Source: Siderastrea radians (taxonomy: Eukaryota; Cnidaria; Anthozoa; Scleractinia; Rhizangiidae). Taken from it: a stretch of DNA of 64,000 nucleotides. The notes under the pieces are model-generated. The model was given only the letters and a program-made list of their open reading frames with translations, was not told the DNA's origin and did not search any database. The stretch lies in contig OZ024900.1 in the NCBI GenBank assembly GCA_964017195.1, forward strand, positions 32,008,641 through 32,072,640, in the 5' to 3' direction. The position numbers were made by a program, and so were the translations under genes. Below, piece by piece: positions 26,825 to 39,299 of this stretch (position 1 is its first letter; each line of letters starts with the position of its first letter).

Positions 26825-28560
26825 GTTAAAACCACTTTTAACGGTACATCAAAGGGCACCACAGGAAGGAAATGCTAAATAGCTTCCCGTACAATTCTCA
26901 TATTAATCTAACAAAACGGGAATGACTGAATGGGCACACTTTCGGGTTTCATCCTACAGACTACACTGAAATGTTGACACCTTGTACCAAAGAAAAATTC
27001 TGCTCAAAACTGCTCTCATTTGAAAAGTGATGCGTTAAGTTTTGATCCATTTATAGACTCAAAAATGAAAATCATCTTGTACAGTGAATACAACGAGTGG
27101 GAAATTACTGCTCAACAGCTTCCATTTCATTACATCTATCCATGGACTATTCTTTTTACAAGGAAAAAAATTATACAAGGTAATAAACGACAACACAGGA
27201 AAAGCTCGGCGCTATTTGAATGGCCACGCTAGGATTTCATCCGAAAAGAAAAGAAGAGAACCGGCCTTGTATAGCGTAAAAACAGCATCACTGTAAAGTA
27301 AGCTTAAAAGGTTTAATTCGAAAGATCACATTTTTCAGGTTTTGTTCGCAGACTAAAAAGTGAAGAACCACATTGTTAGACATGTCGAGACACAATAAAC
27401 AGTACCAAAGAAAGAAAATCAACAAACGCACAAAGTTAGAACCACATTAAGTTAGACCTGAGCTTTGGTACTGAAAAAGTGTGGCGATTCTTAGATGCCT
27501 TGCTAAGCATGCGCATTGAGTGCTTGGTTTACTGTGCTACCCATGCGTCATTCCCGCCTGACCTTGCAGCATTAATTTCCCGCTTTAAACACGAGGCAGG
27601 CTCCTGTGTGACCGTCAGTGAACTGTGGCAAGATCCGCTGCCTCAAGCAATGACGAAACATGGCCATTTGTCCGTGATTCCGTCAGCCAACATGTCGCCG
27701 AATTACAATGGCTAAAGGCGACCACGCGACCAGGAATCTACAAGTACCGCTTTTGCGTGACTAGGCCTTCTGTCAAACAACGGTCCCACACGCAGCGCAA
27801 AGTGACAAGACACAAGCGATACCCTGCTGTTAATTGCACCTGTAACTCAGATTCGCTTGTCGTAACATGAAACAGTGGTTAACATGCTCAAAATTGTGAC
27901 TGATAGTATATTTAGTTAATTACATGAATACCGCACCCAACCGCAAAATTACAAACTTTGACGCTTCATTGTTTGAATACTAGATCACCAGGATTGTACA
28001 ATAGATCCACTTCAATTGTATTCATTTACTTAGGTCTAAAACATGACAGATAGAGTGCTTAAAAGGTACTGAACGACTCTTAGGTGAACCCATGCTCATA
28101 TGTCAGGTCTTGCACTTGGAAAAGTTCCTAATTTAAAAACTGAAAACAGCTCTTTTTGTTATTGAAAAATGTATTTTGCATAAAACAACGCAGCAAGAAA
28201 ATTTGGCTTATTCCCAATTTGTAGATTGTGTTTCGACGCCACGTGTTCACGGTTACCTAAACCTAACGCAGCTTTCATTTAAATGGTCATACTTTAGCAT
28301 TTTATCCACAGAATCAAAAGTTAAAACACTTACACAGCATAATAAACAATAAAAGTTTCTGCTCAGTTGCTTTCATTTGAAGGCTCATCCTCAAAAGATA
28401 GAATAAGTTTAAACAAAACCACAAGAAAATACTAGTCAATAGTTTCACTTTAAAGCTCAAGCTTAAGTATTTCATCCAGGGACTGCTCAAAGGTTAGAAT
28501 TACGTCCAAGGGTTTGAGCTTTCTGGAAGTTTAAGAGTTAAACTTGTTAATCCTAGAGTT
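26825..28560 (-). repeat. Old, decayed array of the 106-bp module (reverse orientation)
   Basis: Repeated degenerate phrases of the module's reverse complement (ACAGACTCAAAAG-like, TTGAATGG.CACACTTTAGGATTTCATCC-like and CACCACAGGA-like pieces) recur about every 100-200 bp. Divergence is much higher than in the 31.5-kb array. Confidence 0.5.
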
Positions 28561-31465
28561 ACTAAAAAGAGAAACAATGCGGTATCCGAGGTATTATGTT
28601 ACTGAAACCCCCACCCAGACAACGCGGCTCGAGTACACGAATCAACGAGATAACACTGACCACTGTGTCATAGAGCAAATGCCTTAAACGCCTTCCAAAT
28701 TTGCGCCTTTTCTATAGAATGATTTTACCTTAATGGTTTCGTACACGTTGATTTATAACGTGCTAACTATCAAGAGAGACCTGGCGCTATGGAGCTTATG
28801 ATACAATTACAAAGCGTTCGTCCATAGGGTACTCTCGGTCAGCTAGGCGCCACCGGCTTAGTTAAGAAACGAGTTCAGAAGGATTACACGTTTCAATTAC
28901 AACGGTCTAATGGTTAATATTGATTATTAAAGATATACTGCGCGCACAGCTTTATAATGCACGGATCTCGTTCCTTGTTCTGACGGGAGAAGTAAAGGCT
29001 GATGCGCGAGAGAAGCGTGAATATCTTGCGTGTCAGCTTCCTAGGAAACAACTTCTCTTTGCGCAGTGTTTTCCTGAAGTTTTAAGTGGTTTCATAGCTC
29101 GTGTGAGTGCACGCGCAAACATACTTAGCCAGGGCATGGTCGCCAGTCAAATTTGATCTGTACAATGATAATAGTCTTAGTGACGCGGCTATAAATGATA
29201 GCTAGGTCCGTGATATCATTTAATAACATACTGAGGTCCAATCACAAAGAAATATGGTAAACTCTAAAGGAAGACCGACACTTACGGTCTCGTAATGTTA
29301 ATTAACTGCATTTAAACTAACCTCACGCTGGAATAAATCACCTTCCGTCTATTTTGTTAAAGGAGTCTGCCTGACTAAGGCACTTAACACAAGATAGAGA
29401 GCAATACACATAGCGCGCGCTGCCTCGGAAGGACTGAAGACAACTCGAGAAGGTAAGTTTTGTTTCTGAGTGGTAATTTTTTCTTGTTTTTGCATAGTAA
29501 GGCCGACACTACAATTACTTAGCAAAAGGGGCCATTTTTAACATTTGAGCAAACAAAGCACCAGCGTTTTTAAAGAATGTTCTAGCTGCGTACTAGCTTC
29601 TCTCCGCTAGAATCGGTGAAAAAAGCAACTGTTGACATTTTGGATAATTTGAAACAGGGCGTAGTACAAAAGTGGCTTAATAGGAGCCAAAACAAGCTAT
29701 TTATTAGAAAGAGAGAATTTTTATTAACATTGTGAACAAACAAATAATAGATTTTTTGAAGGCCGCTACGTTGTTGCTGCGTCCTTGCTTCTTTGTGCGC
29801 AATGATTTGGTGAAAAGTCAGCAGCTAAAGTTCTAAATCAAATTGAGATCACTTTGAAACAGAACGTGTAGCAGAAAGTGACTTGATAGGTGCTTAGATA
29901 TGCAGTTCTCCTGGTACATGCGACGAATTGCACGTCACTTTAAAACACTGCGATTTGCACAAATTGTGATGCGTTTCATTCACGAAAGGTCCCTTATCGC
30001 GCGGTCAGGTTGCAGTTCGTTCCTCGCGTGCATGTCTCGTTAACTCCTAATCTTGACTAACATGCTGTGTTTTTTCAGCATGCTAAATTTGAGACAACAT
30101 TTTAAATCTTCCGTAACTCTTACGCAGCTTGCAAGGAACCTCGTGTCTTCCTATCAAAGTAAATTCAATTAGGAAAATGTGATGAAACTAGCCGATTTAT
30201 GGCGTTGCCGTTTTGATCCTTGGTTGCAACAACAAGTAAGTTTAACGTAGTTTGCGAAATACTATATAAGAATATGTCAGTAAAGCAAAAACGAAGAATC
30301 TAATGAAATCAGGCAAAGTGTTCTGAACTGAGTTATTTTGGGCTCACGGAAAGATCTTTCAACCGTAGAACTGATGACGTGCATTTTAATCTACAACTCG
30401 TTACTTTAAATGCTTTAAACGAGTAGTGACGAAAACACGAATTGAGCGTTGGTGAAAGAGCTGTTTGGCTTCAACAATAGTTTGGATCTGTCTCTTGAGT
30501 TAAGTGTTGCATAAATAAGAATTTTGAGTACACCCAAACAACTAAAGCTAACCAACACACTTCTAACGGTTATGGTTTTGGTCTTTATACATAACTCTTG
30601 AAAGAGTACATTAGAAATCATAGCACGTAGATAGTTTCTTTCGTGCCAAAGGATCAAGAGATCGCCCATAAATAAACAGCTTTATCCGGTGTAAATCAAA
30701 AGCTATTTAGCAAAACCTGTAATTCAATCATTAGGAAAGTGAAGCGGAGAATTCACTAATGTTTTTGCTCGCCAGCCTGCCGAATAAAACAGCCGCTTTT
30801 GCTTAAAAACCGGATTAATGAACGACCCACTTGCTGTATAGCGGAATTAAAATTCATGGAATACCCTCAGTTTTTCCTACGAGCTTAAACTCACAGCAGA
30901 AGAGAAGCAAATAATGGTCGCGTGTTGAACTTAAAAGCAGGAAAATGTTAGCTAAGGAGCACAAACAATAACATCCCGCAGAGAAAACAAGCGTGTTTAC
31001 AATGGAACCACAAGGAGCAGAGATACGCCGTTTATCTAAATAAATATCTTGTTAATAGAGATTAGCACGCAATTTGATCGAGTCGCGTTGAAATCATTAA
31101 CGCACCGCAATTAACGTCTGACTCCTTCGCGTGAAAATTTACACCTCCCCGGCCACACAACTCGATGCTGTGTTTAGAGGAATGCAGTTGTTATCCATAA
31201 ATTGCACGTGTCTGCGATATGAATTGTTATAAGGGCGTTTGAAGGCGCCAAGCTGGTGACTGTCGGAATCACGAAAGGACTCGCAAAGTGAACAAAAACA
31301 ACATAATTGAATTTTGATTATTTTATTTTCATCTGTTTATACCTCAGCGAGCAATCGAGTGTTCTTTTATCGCGCACATTTTTTATCGTGGAGTTGACAT
31401 ATCAACCGGACCCTTTTTGACTTTCGTGTTGAGGTCTTTCCCTGCTAGAGCCAAACCTTTAATGA

Positions 31466-32840
31466 AGGTTCTAGATGAAATCCTAAAGTGTGGCCATTCA
31501 AATGAAAGCTACTGAGCAGTACTTTCCTGTGGTGCTGTTTATTGTGCTGTACAAGTTGGTTCTAACTTTTGAGTCTGTGGATGAAATCCCAAATGTGTGA
31601 CCATTCAAATGAAAGCTACTGAGCAGTTCCTTCCAGTGGTGCTGTTTAAAGTGCTGTACAAGGTGGTACTAACTTTTTGAGTCTGTAGATGAAATCCTAA
31701 AGTGTGACCATCCAAATGAAAGCTACTGAGCAGTACTTTCCCGTGGTGCTGTTTATTGTGCTGTACAAGGTGGTACTAACTTTTTGAGTCTGTGGATGAA
31801 ACCCTAAAGTGTGACCATTAAAATGAAAGCTACTGAGCAGTACTTTCTTGTGGTGCTGTTTATTATGCTGTACAAGGTGGTTCTAACTTTTGAGTCTGTG
31901 AATGAAATCCTAAAGTGTGACCATTCAAATGAAAGCTACTGAGCAGTACTTTCTTGTGGTGCTGTTTATTATGCTGTACAAGGTGATTCTGACTTTTGAG
32001 TCTGTGGATGAAATCCTAAAGTGTGACCATTCAAATGAAAGCTACTGAGCAGTACTTTCCTGTGGTGCTGTTTATTGTGCTGTGCAAGTTGGTTCCAACT
32101 TTTGAGCCTGTGGATAAAATCCTAAAGGAGATCATTCAAGTGTAAAAACTCTTACCCAGTACTTTCCTGTGGTTGTTTACGTTACTGAGCAGTCAGTCTT
32201 TCCCGGCAGTGTTAATAGTTTTCCACAAGGCGGTCTCACTTTTACGCCTCCGCGGGTGAAAGCCAAAAGTGTGATCATTCCAATGCAAGCTATTCAATAG
32301 AACAATCCCGTGGTCGTGCTGTTTATCAAACTGTTGAAAGTGATTTTAGCATTTGTTTTTGAGTCTGAGTATGTATAAGTCACTACTGAAATAAAAGCTA
32401 CAGAGCAGTACTTCCCTGTGGTGCTGTTTGTTATGCTGTAGAAGGTGGTTCTAACTTTTGAGTCTGTGGATGAAATCCTAAAGTGTGACCATTCAAATGA
32501 AAGCTACTGAGCAGTACTTTCCTGTGGTGCTGTTTATTATGCTGTACAAGGTGGTTCTAACTTTTGAGTCTGTGGATGAAATCCTAAAGTGTGACCATTC
32601 AAATGAAAGCTACTGAGCAGTACTTTCCTGTGGTGCTGTTTATTATGCTGTACAAGGTGGTTCTAACTTTTGAGTCTGTGGATGAAATCCTAAAGTGTGA
32701 CCATTCAAATGAAAGCTACTGAGCAGTACTTTCCTGTGGTGCTGTTTATTATGCTGTACAAGGTGGTTCTAACTTTTGAGTCTGTGGGTGAAACCTAAAG
32801 TGTGACCATTTACATGAAAACTACTAAGCAGCACTTTCCT
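31466..32840 (+). repeat. Main tandem array of the 106-bp module
   Basis: About 13 head-to-tail copies. Exact spacing of GTCTGTGGATGAAATCC at 32462 and 32568 gives a 106-bp period. The last four copies are almost identical, while those at 32100-32450 are degenerate. The period is not a multiple of three and each frame has stops, so it is not coding. Confidence 0.95.
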
Positions 32841-35800
32841 TCTTTACTGATGCTGCCATTTTCCACTCTGTCTTTCCGAAGGAGAAAGTTTAGAGAACAT
32901 TTCACCTAATTTGTACTTCGGATCTCTTACCAGCTAGAGAAATGGATCTTCTCTTGCTGGAAAAACTTATCAGAATATGTAACTCTATTCAATAGAGGGC
33001 TGCAAGATATCGCCACATTAATGTATAAAGCCAAGCACCGTCTTGTAGCGAGTTGTGTATCGGACCTAACAGTAGCAAAATGTCTTGTTACTCTCTAAGG
33101 AATAACGATTTTAACCTCCCTAGGTTTCAGACTGCACACCACGGCCAAACACTTACTATGATAATTAAGTCATTCTAATTAGTCTAAATTAACTATCCAG
33201 CTGAGGCCAATACCCAGCCTCCAAGCATTCAAGAGAAACATTAGAGAACAAGACTTATTATTAGTAACGGCTCAACTGAAAATATCTTTCAATGATGTAA
33301 ATAGAAATGAACTGACTCAAACCTACATGATATTTGTGTTTTATTTTCTATTTTGTATCGGTCGCGAGCTTAAACTTTCATCTTACGAAATGAAGTGATT
33401 CGATGTTGATGAATAAGCTGGCTTTGACAAGATCGGGGACTACCGGTGTTCAATAAATATCAGTAAAATTTTTTTTACGCCGGTCGAGGAGTATCAGTAG
33501 AAAATTTATCATTTTTGATGCTTTAAAAGAATTTTTGATGTCCAAAAATTTTCGATTTGATATATTTTGCGTGATATTTAATTTCTTGAGTGAGGTTTTG
33601 TTGTTTAAAATTTTCCGCTTTCTAGTAATTTTGTGGAGTACTGTTTTCCTGTCACTTTACTTATTTTATTTTATTTTTGTTTTTTTTTAATTGCTTTCCA
33701 AATTTTCCCTTTTGATTTCTGAAATAATTCTTTTGACCTCGAACGTTTTCCGTTCGATTCACTTTTGTTCCCTATTTTTCATTTTTTTCAGTCTTCTTTT
33801 GTTTCAATTCTTTTGTCATTTGATTTTTCGGATTTCATGATATTTGATGTTTTAATAGTTTTGTGATTCCCAAAATAAAACTTTTGATTTCTAAAAAATG
33901 ACTTTTTGGTTTCCAAAATGGGACTTCTGGTGACGTTTCTATTTCCATAATGGGACTCAATGGTCTCTATAATGACGTGTTGATAGCCAAAATGAGGCTT
34001 TACTTCTAAAAAATAACGTTTTGATTTCCTAAATGGGACTTTTGATTTCTCAAATGACGTCTTGAGTTCTAAAATGGGACTTTTGACTCTCCTTCCAAAA
34101 CGAGATTATTGACGTACAATGAGATCACGTGACAACACCAATCGCCAGTCAGTTGTTCCCGTTGTTAAGGCAGCCCGTCACGGTTATTAAGCCGGTTGGA
34201 CGGCCTACTTCATGTTTTATAAACATCTGACAAATTCTGTCTTTACTTTCAAGGGGTAGTCACTTTAAGAACTTAGAGGTAATAAAAAGATGGACCTTTG
34301 TAAGCGTTTACATTGTATTATGTTTTAATTTCCTACGTAAAATTCCCAGTTGTGGTTCAGTGCTGAAAAACACTTAATACAGTCTCTCGTCTCATACCGT
34401 CCTGGTATAAATTTAAATTACCAAACGTCGGTGAAGTAAATCTTCAAGACTAACATCTCAGAAACTAGATTCCCTTTGTATCACAAGATTACTGAAAAAC
34501 ACTTCTTATATTTAATGTCAGCAAGTTGTTACAAATTGTGTAGACCGATTAAAACAACAAAATGATTATTACAAAATGCGCAGCTATTATTACAAAATTG
34601 TATTTGTTACAAAAGCATCGCAATCCTAACTACCAAATGCATTATAATTATCACAAAATGTCAAAACGGAAGTTTTTGATTTGCAATATTTTGAAACATA
34701 AAATCTGGGCCGTCTCATTTTTAACTTAACAGCTACGGGAGGTTGGAGGTTTAAACAACAGTGAGTTGACTTAAATCTGCGAAACAGCCCGACCATAAAT
34801 GACCATAAGGGTAGCGTAACTTTCAGTGCCATAAGACGCAAAACCGGTTTTTTTTTCTCTACTGTTGCTTAACCGTGGTGTAAGTCTGCAAACTGAGGAA
34901 CACAGAAGTACTTAGAGATTGCTTAAAGGAGGTTAAAGGGGCTATATCATGGGAATATTCACGTTTTTGGGTCAAAACGGTGTGACATTAAAAACAGGTA
35001 ACTCCTGTTGAACACGAAATGCTTCCTAGAAAACCAAGAGGAAGTTGTTAACTGGTTTTCTCAAACGGAGAACAAATTGTTGTCACGATTTAGTGTTTTG
35101 TCCGAGACATCAAATTGAATCGGCCCAATCTTTCGCAAGTTGTAATCCGTCTCCTTCCTAGCCATCAGTGTTTTACTGGAGTAATTTTAAACAAAAAAAC
35201 GTTTCGTTGAGTTTGTTTTATTCCAATACTTCCATTAACGTTTTAAATTATCACGTTAGACATGTTACGCAGCCCCTTTGCGTGCATGAGGCTCTACAAT
35301 TTGGCGACATAACGTCTGGAAAGGAAAAGGAACTATGGCCAATATTCAAGACCTTTTTCTTGCCAAAGTAATAAAAATGGTTTGCGGTACGTTTCTTGAA
35401 AGGGGTGGCAATGCAATGTCATTGTGAGGTTTGCGTTAAGTGATTTGGAACAAGACTCCATGTTTGTTTGGGCTGACCGGGGTTACTAATAAGAAGTAAG
35501 AAATAAAAGTTTTTAAACTGTACTTTTAGTACACCCTCCCTTCCCAGAGCACCGTTAAAGGAAAGACCAAACGTTTTAGTGGGGGAATTTTAACCTGTTT
35601 TAGGACATTGAAAGAAAACGCCTTATTGGCTTTATTTCTTTTTCTGTTTATTTGTTTATTTATTTATCGAGACAAATACGTGCTTAGCCTCCAACGTAGC
35701 TTAGCGTCCAGACGAATACGTAAACGTGGCTTACGTTCCCGGCGGGAGTCAGTGTTATATACAAGACTGTGGTGATTAACCGCACAGCAAGCGAGAACGC

Positions 35801-35930
35801 ACGTGATGGCTCTTTTAAGTAGACGTTCGTGGGGGAGAAGTGCGTGATGACCTCAAAGAATGTCTGCGTTGGAAGCTAGCAATTCTTAGTTTTAACCTAA
35901 CATTCGTATTTCATTTGCTGGAAATAGCTG
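32841..35930. other. Gene-poor spacer
   Basis: No gene motif. 33460-34110 is a degenerate T-rich short-period repeat (listed separately). A MITE-like left end sits at 34935. The remainder shows nothing I can support. Confidence 0.55.
33460..34110 (+). repeat. Degenerate T-rich repeat (TTTTGATTTC / AAAATGGGACTT phrases)
   Basis: The phrases TTTTGATTTC and AAATGGGAC(T) alternate at roughly 25-30 bp intervals, especially 33870-34085. The plus strand is strongly T-rich over 600 bp. Confidence 0.6.
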
Positions 35931-36023
35931 TTACGTCATAGGGTATAATACGTCATTTAAAATTTTTAGGGCAAAGATTACGTAACCCCTGTCATGTGAT
36001 CTCTCCTTGAAATATCATAAATA
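35931..36023 (+). promoter_or_regulatory. Candidate promoter with CRE-like sites and TATA-like box
   Basis: Three TACGTCA/TTACGTAA motifs occur within 60 bp (TTACGTCA at 35931, TACGTCAT at 35949, TTACGTAAC at 35978), followed by CATAAATA at 36016-36023. A consensus splice donor lies 125 bp further on. Together they look like the promoter of the gremlin-like gene 2.5 kb downstream. This is inference. Confidence 0.4.
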
Positions 36024-36044
36024 GTTGGCACATTTCTCTATATG

Positions 36045-36148
36045 CCTCAGAGTTTCACAAACTTCTGTACGAGCTTTATGAATCTTTGGTTGGCTTTCTA
36101 AAGATTTCGTTACAAGAAAGGCTCAGACCATTTTAAAAAATCTAACAG
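36045..36148 (+). other. Candidate 5' UTR exon for the gremlin-like gene
   Basis: Ends at the strong donor AACAG|gtaaga (36149). It would splice to the acceptor tcttttgcag at 38617, seven bases before the ATG. The start is only estimated from the TATA-like box. Confidence 0.35.
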
Positions 36149-36394
36149 GTAAGAGATTTGTTTAGAATCCATTTACGCACTGAGTACTTTGTTTGGATAC
36201 ATTAATTACACCCACTATTTCTTGTTAGATTTCTTTCCGAGATATGTTTGTTTAGGTGAACCTACGCTTAAGTAAAGACCGATTCAGTGAGACACTCCCT
36301 GTCTTATACATGTACACTTTATTACACTTTTTTACTCAACAAGTTCTCGAAGCTAGATAAAAGTCCCTAATTTCTGAGAGAAAAACTGACACCA

Positions 36395-36745
36395 TGGAAA
36401 GTAACTGGCTTGATAGCTTTCATGTGAATGGTCACACTGTAAAAATGCATCCCCAGACATAAAGTTAGAACCATCTTGTACAGCACCACAGGAAAGTACT
36501 GCTCAATAGCTTTCAATTGAATGGTCACACTTTAGGTTTCCGTCCACAGACTCAAAGTTACAACCACCTTGGACAGCATAACAAACATCACCACAGGAGA
36601 GTACTGTCCAGTAGCTTTCATTTGAATGTCACACTTTAGGATTTCATCCACAGACTCAAAAGGTAGAACCATTTTGTACAACACAATAAACAGCATCATA
36701 GCAAAGCACTGCTCAACAGCTTTTGTTTGAATGGTTACAGTAAAC
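36395..36745 (-). repeat. 106-bp module array, reverse orientation
   Basis: About three copies reading as reverse complement (CACTTTAGGATTTCATCCAC, ACAGACTCAAA and AACCACCTTG phrases). Lies between the candidate promoter and the gremlin coding exon. Confidence 0.85.
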
Positions 36746-38617
36746 TCTGTCGTCCTCAAACTCGAAAGAAAGAGCTAGCCTAACTTGTACAGCGTAAAAA
36801 GCAGCGCTGCAGAGAAGAACTACTCAACAGCTAGCTTTGATGGCCTTCAGACGCAAGAAAAAATTGTGCAAGTTTTTCATTTCAGCTTTTTTGTACCACT
36901 TTTTCGGTTGTTAGCAACGATAAATCCTAATCGTTTTAGTTTATACACAAACAACATCAACCTATCAACAAATTATTAAGTAGATAAAAGAAACAATTTT
37001 ACCAAATTTTAGTTTTACATTTTTTAAGATTCAAAACCAGGTTTTGAGAACAGAAAGTCGAGAGTCCGCCATGTCCAACTACGGCCAAAAAATTTAGGCT
37101 GAAAAGCTTACCTGAAGTAAAGTGGAGTTTGCCACCGTTAACATTTTTCACTGAGGAATTCGTTGTTAATTAACACCCTTAATTCAACTTATTATCATTC
37201 TGAACAACAAAAAAATAGGGAGATGATAGTGATAACTTAAGTACTTGTTTCAAAAATTAAATCAATATCTGAGAGAAATTCGCCGGCCGTAACTAATCGT
37301 AGTATGGTTTATTTCACAAAGCACTATATCGACGTAAAAATTCCATGAAGATAAATGTTCTTGATTCGTACAGTGTATAAAAAGACTAAACATTTTGATA
37401 GGGCATGTTATTTCAGCTTATTAAGCTCTTAACTTTCATAATTATTTGGGCCAAAAACATGCAACCATCGATTGACAACGTTGAATCAAATTGCAGTTTT
37501 TAAACTACTTCTCCAGTCGCTTTCATTGAAACAAAGCCATTAACCTAAAACTAAATTCTTAAAATAAGTACTAAGTACTTACCTCAAAGCGTTTTCATCG
37601 CGAGAAATTCTGTTCAAAGCAGCAACTTGAATTGCTTTAGAGAACTGGTTTAAAGCAAGGAAGGATTTTTCAATAGTGTGTATTTTTTAAGAATGGCAGC
37701 CGCGGCTGCGACGTGTTTGGCGGGAAAAGTATCACACCAAATATGGTTGGCTGAAATCGGCAAAAACCGAAAGGAAGAGCACATGCACTCAACCGCTACT
37801 ACGTTTATGAATGCAATATCGTTCAAGCTATGTCAAGCGGACAAGTAATAAGCTAAAATAAATTGAAGAAATAAAATTACTGAAGTGAGGCAAAGACTGT
37901 GTGTGGTAGTAGATATAGCGTCCAGAGTGAGCAGAGTTTCCGATAGTTCTGCCTGATGAATGCGAGAATGCGCCCTCACGGCAAAATCAACTTTTATTGA
38001 GACTTGAAAAAGTGGATGGGATTTTTAATTTTTGCCCTCCTTTATAACCTGATACTATTATGAGATTTATCGACTTCCATGTAATCAGTCGTAATAATAA
38101 TTTAAAAGGGAAAAGCCCTGCGGATCGACTTACTTCCCCACTTGCGAGTACAGGTTTCCTTTTCGCACGCTGACACAAGGAAAACCAACAAACCTTGTCC
38201 TTTGCGATGAAACTTTTCGATGCCCCCTTATTTATAGACCTGCCCACAAGTCAAGCCCGCGAAAAAGGAAACGGAAGGACTCTGAGGAAGTCCAGATGTG
38301 CCCACGCTACCCTCGTGCGTTTTCGAATAGATTGCATATGCTCAAATTTTCATTAGAATCGATGGCAGTTCAAACTCTTCCTTGCGAATAGAGGTTTCTT
38401 GGTTGTCCTGTGCCGACCGGCGAATAAGTAAAAAATGTGTGGGCGACCTACCATTCGCGCCTCGCCACAATGGGCGACCATGCAAGATACCTCGCTCTTT
38501 CGCTGTTGTTGCTTCTAACTTTTATACCGCCTCGTCATCTCTACTTTGAGTTTATTACTATTTCCATTCCTGGACTGAAACGGATACTGAAACGAGGGGT
38601 TTATTTTTCTTTTGCAG

Positions 38618-39056
38618 AGAAAAGATGGTTTTCAGCGTACTTTATCTCCTTTGTTTCCTGATCGGAACAACTCTCGCTCGACCCTCGCTCGACCCTCCAA
38701 AGTCTAAAGTCGAAAAGGATGGACTAACATCTAATGACGAAGAAGACGTCGTCATAATGAAAAGGTCAGAACTGCGAAAAGACTGGTGTAAAACACGTTC
38801 CTTCAAACAGACCATCAAAATCGAAGGCTGTTTACCAGTGCAAGTTATAAACAACTATTGCTATGGCCAGTGTAACTCGCTTTACATCCCCAGTCATGAT
38901 TCAAAACAGCCATGGTTCGAGTCCTGCACCAGTTGCCTGCCCCAGCGGACTTTCACGAAAACTGTAACACTACGCTGCCCGTCCCTTCCGGTCAAGTTCC
39001 GAAAGCACAAGTATTTGCACAGCAAGAAATGTCGCTGCACGGCGATCCAGCGATGA
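38618..39056 (+). CDS. Gremlin-like DAN-family BMP antagonist
   Basis: Secreted cystine-knot protein of 143 aa; DAN/gremlin proteins bind BMPs outside the cell and block receptor access. The coding sequence runs from ATG 38625 to TGA 39054-39056 in one exon; seven 5' UTR bases follow the acceptor tcttttgcag. Residues 1-18 (MVFSVLYLLCFLIGTTLA) are a signal peptide. An acidic, basic-site-bearing linker follows. The knot begins DWCKTRSFKQTI and has EGC, NNYCYGQCNSLYIP, SCTSC, TLRCP and KKCRC, nine cysteines in total, the gremlin count. The CYGQCNSLYIP block and RDWCKT-type start favour gremlin over cerberus, NBL1 or sclerostin. A polyadenylation signal AATAAA is at 39294-39299. It converges with the TNIP-like gene. 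Which gremlin paralogue this is cannot be decided here. Confidence 0.93.
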
Positions 39057-39293
39057 AGTAGCGAAGACGGACCGAAGTCGCACGGAAACTGACGAAGTTG
39101 TTCAAGATTTGCTCGGAGACAACTGAGAAACCTGAATGAAACAATGTTTAAACTAATGGACATTTGGCCGCAAGTCGGAAAGAGAACAACGTAAACTGCG
39201 TAAAAAGTATTTTAACAAGATAACCATAAAACTTTCTCTCAAGAGAGAATGACTTTATATATCACAACTTAAGAGACCTCGACTTATGATGTA

Positions 39294-39299
39294 AATAAA
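39294..39299 (+). terminator. Polyadenylation signal of gremlin-like gene
   Basis: AATAAA 238 bp after the stop codon. Confidence 0.55.

Larger units (their letters stand above)
16836..31458. other. 14.6-kb gene-poor region upstream of PLCB
   Basis: No protein motif or convincing splice-bounded exon was found on either strand. Contents listed separately: decayed 106-bp modules (17365-17610 and 26825-28560), MITEs (19757-20004, 20187-20605, 25745-26064), a Penelope-like fragment with ATT repeats (21633-22711), and a G-run near 24173-24197. The rest is AT-rich with no structure I can name. Confidence 0.6.

Noticed and set aside
29440..29460. Donor-like CGAGAAG|gtaagttt, and another at 30235 (CAACAA|gtaagttt after an 18-codon frame)
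   Set aside because: Good donors but no linked coding exon nearby; could be 5' UTR exons of a distant gene, unsupported here.
31466..32840. CRISPR array
   Set aside because: Direct head-to-tail copies without unique spacers, in animal DNA.
38437..38661. 74-codon frame overlapping the gremlin signal peptide
   Set aside because: Runs through the splice acceptor at 38617 and is out of frame with the conserved cystine-knot protein.
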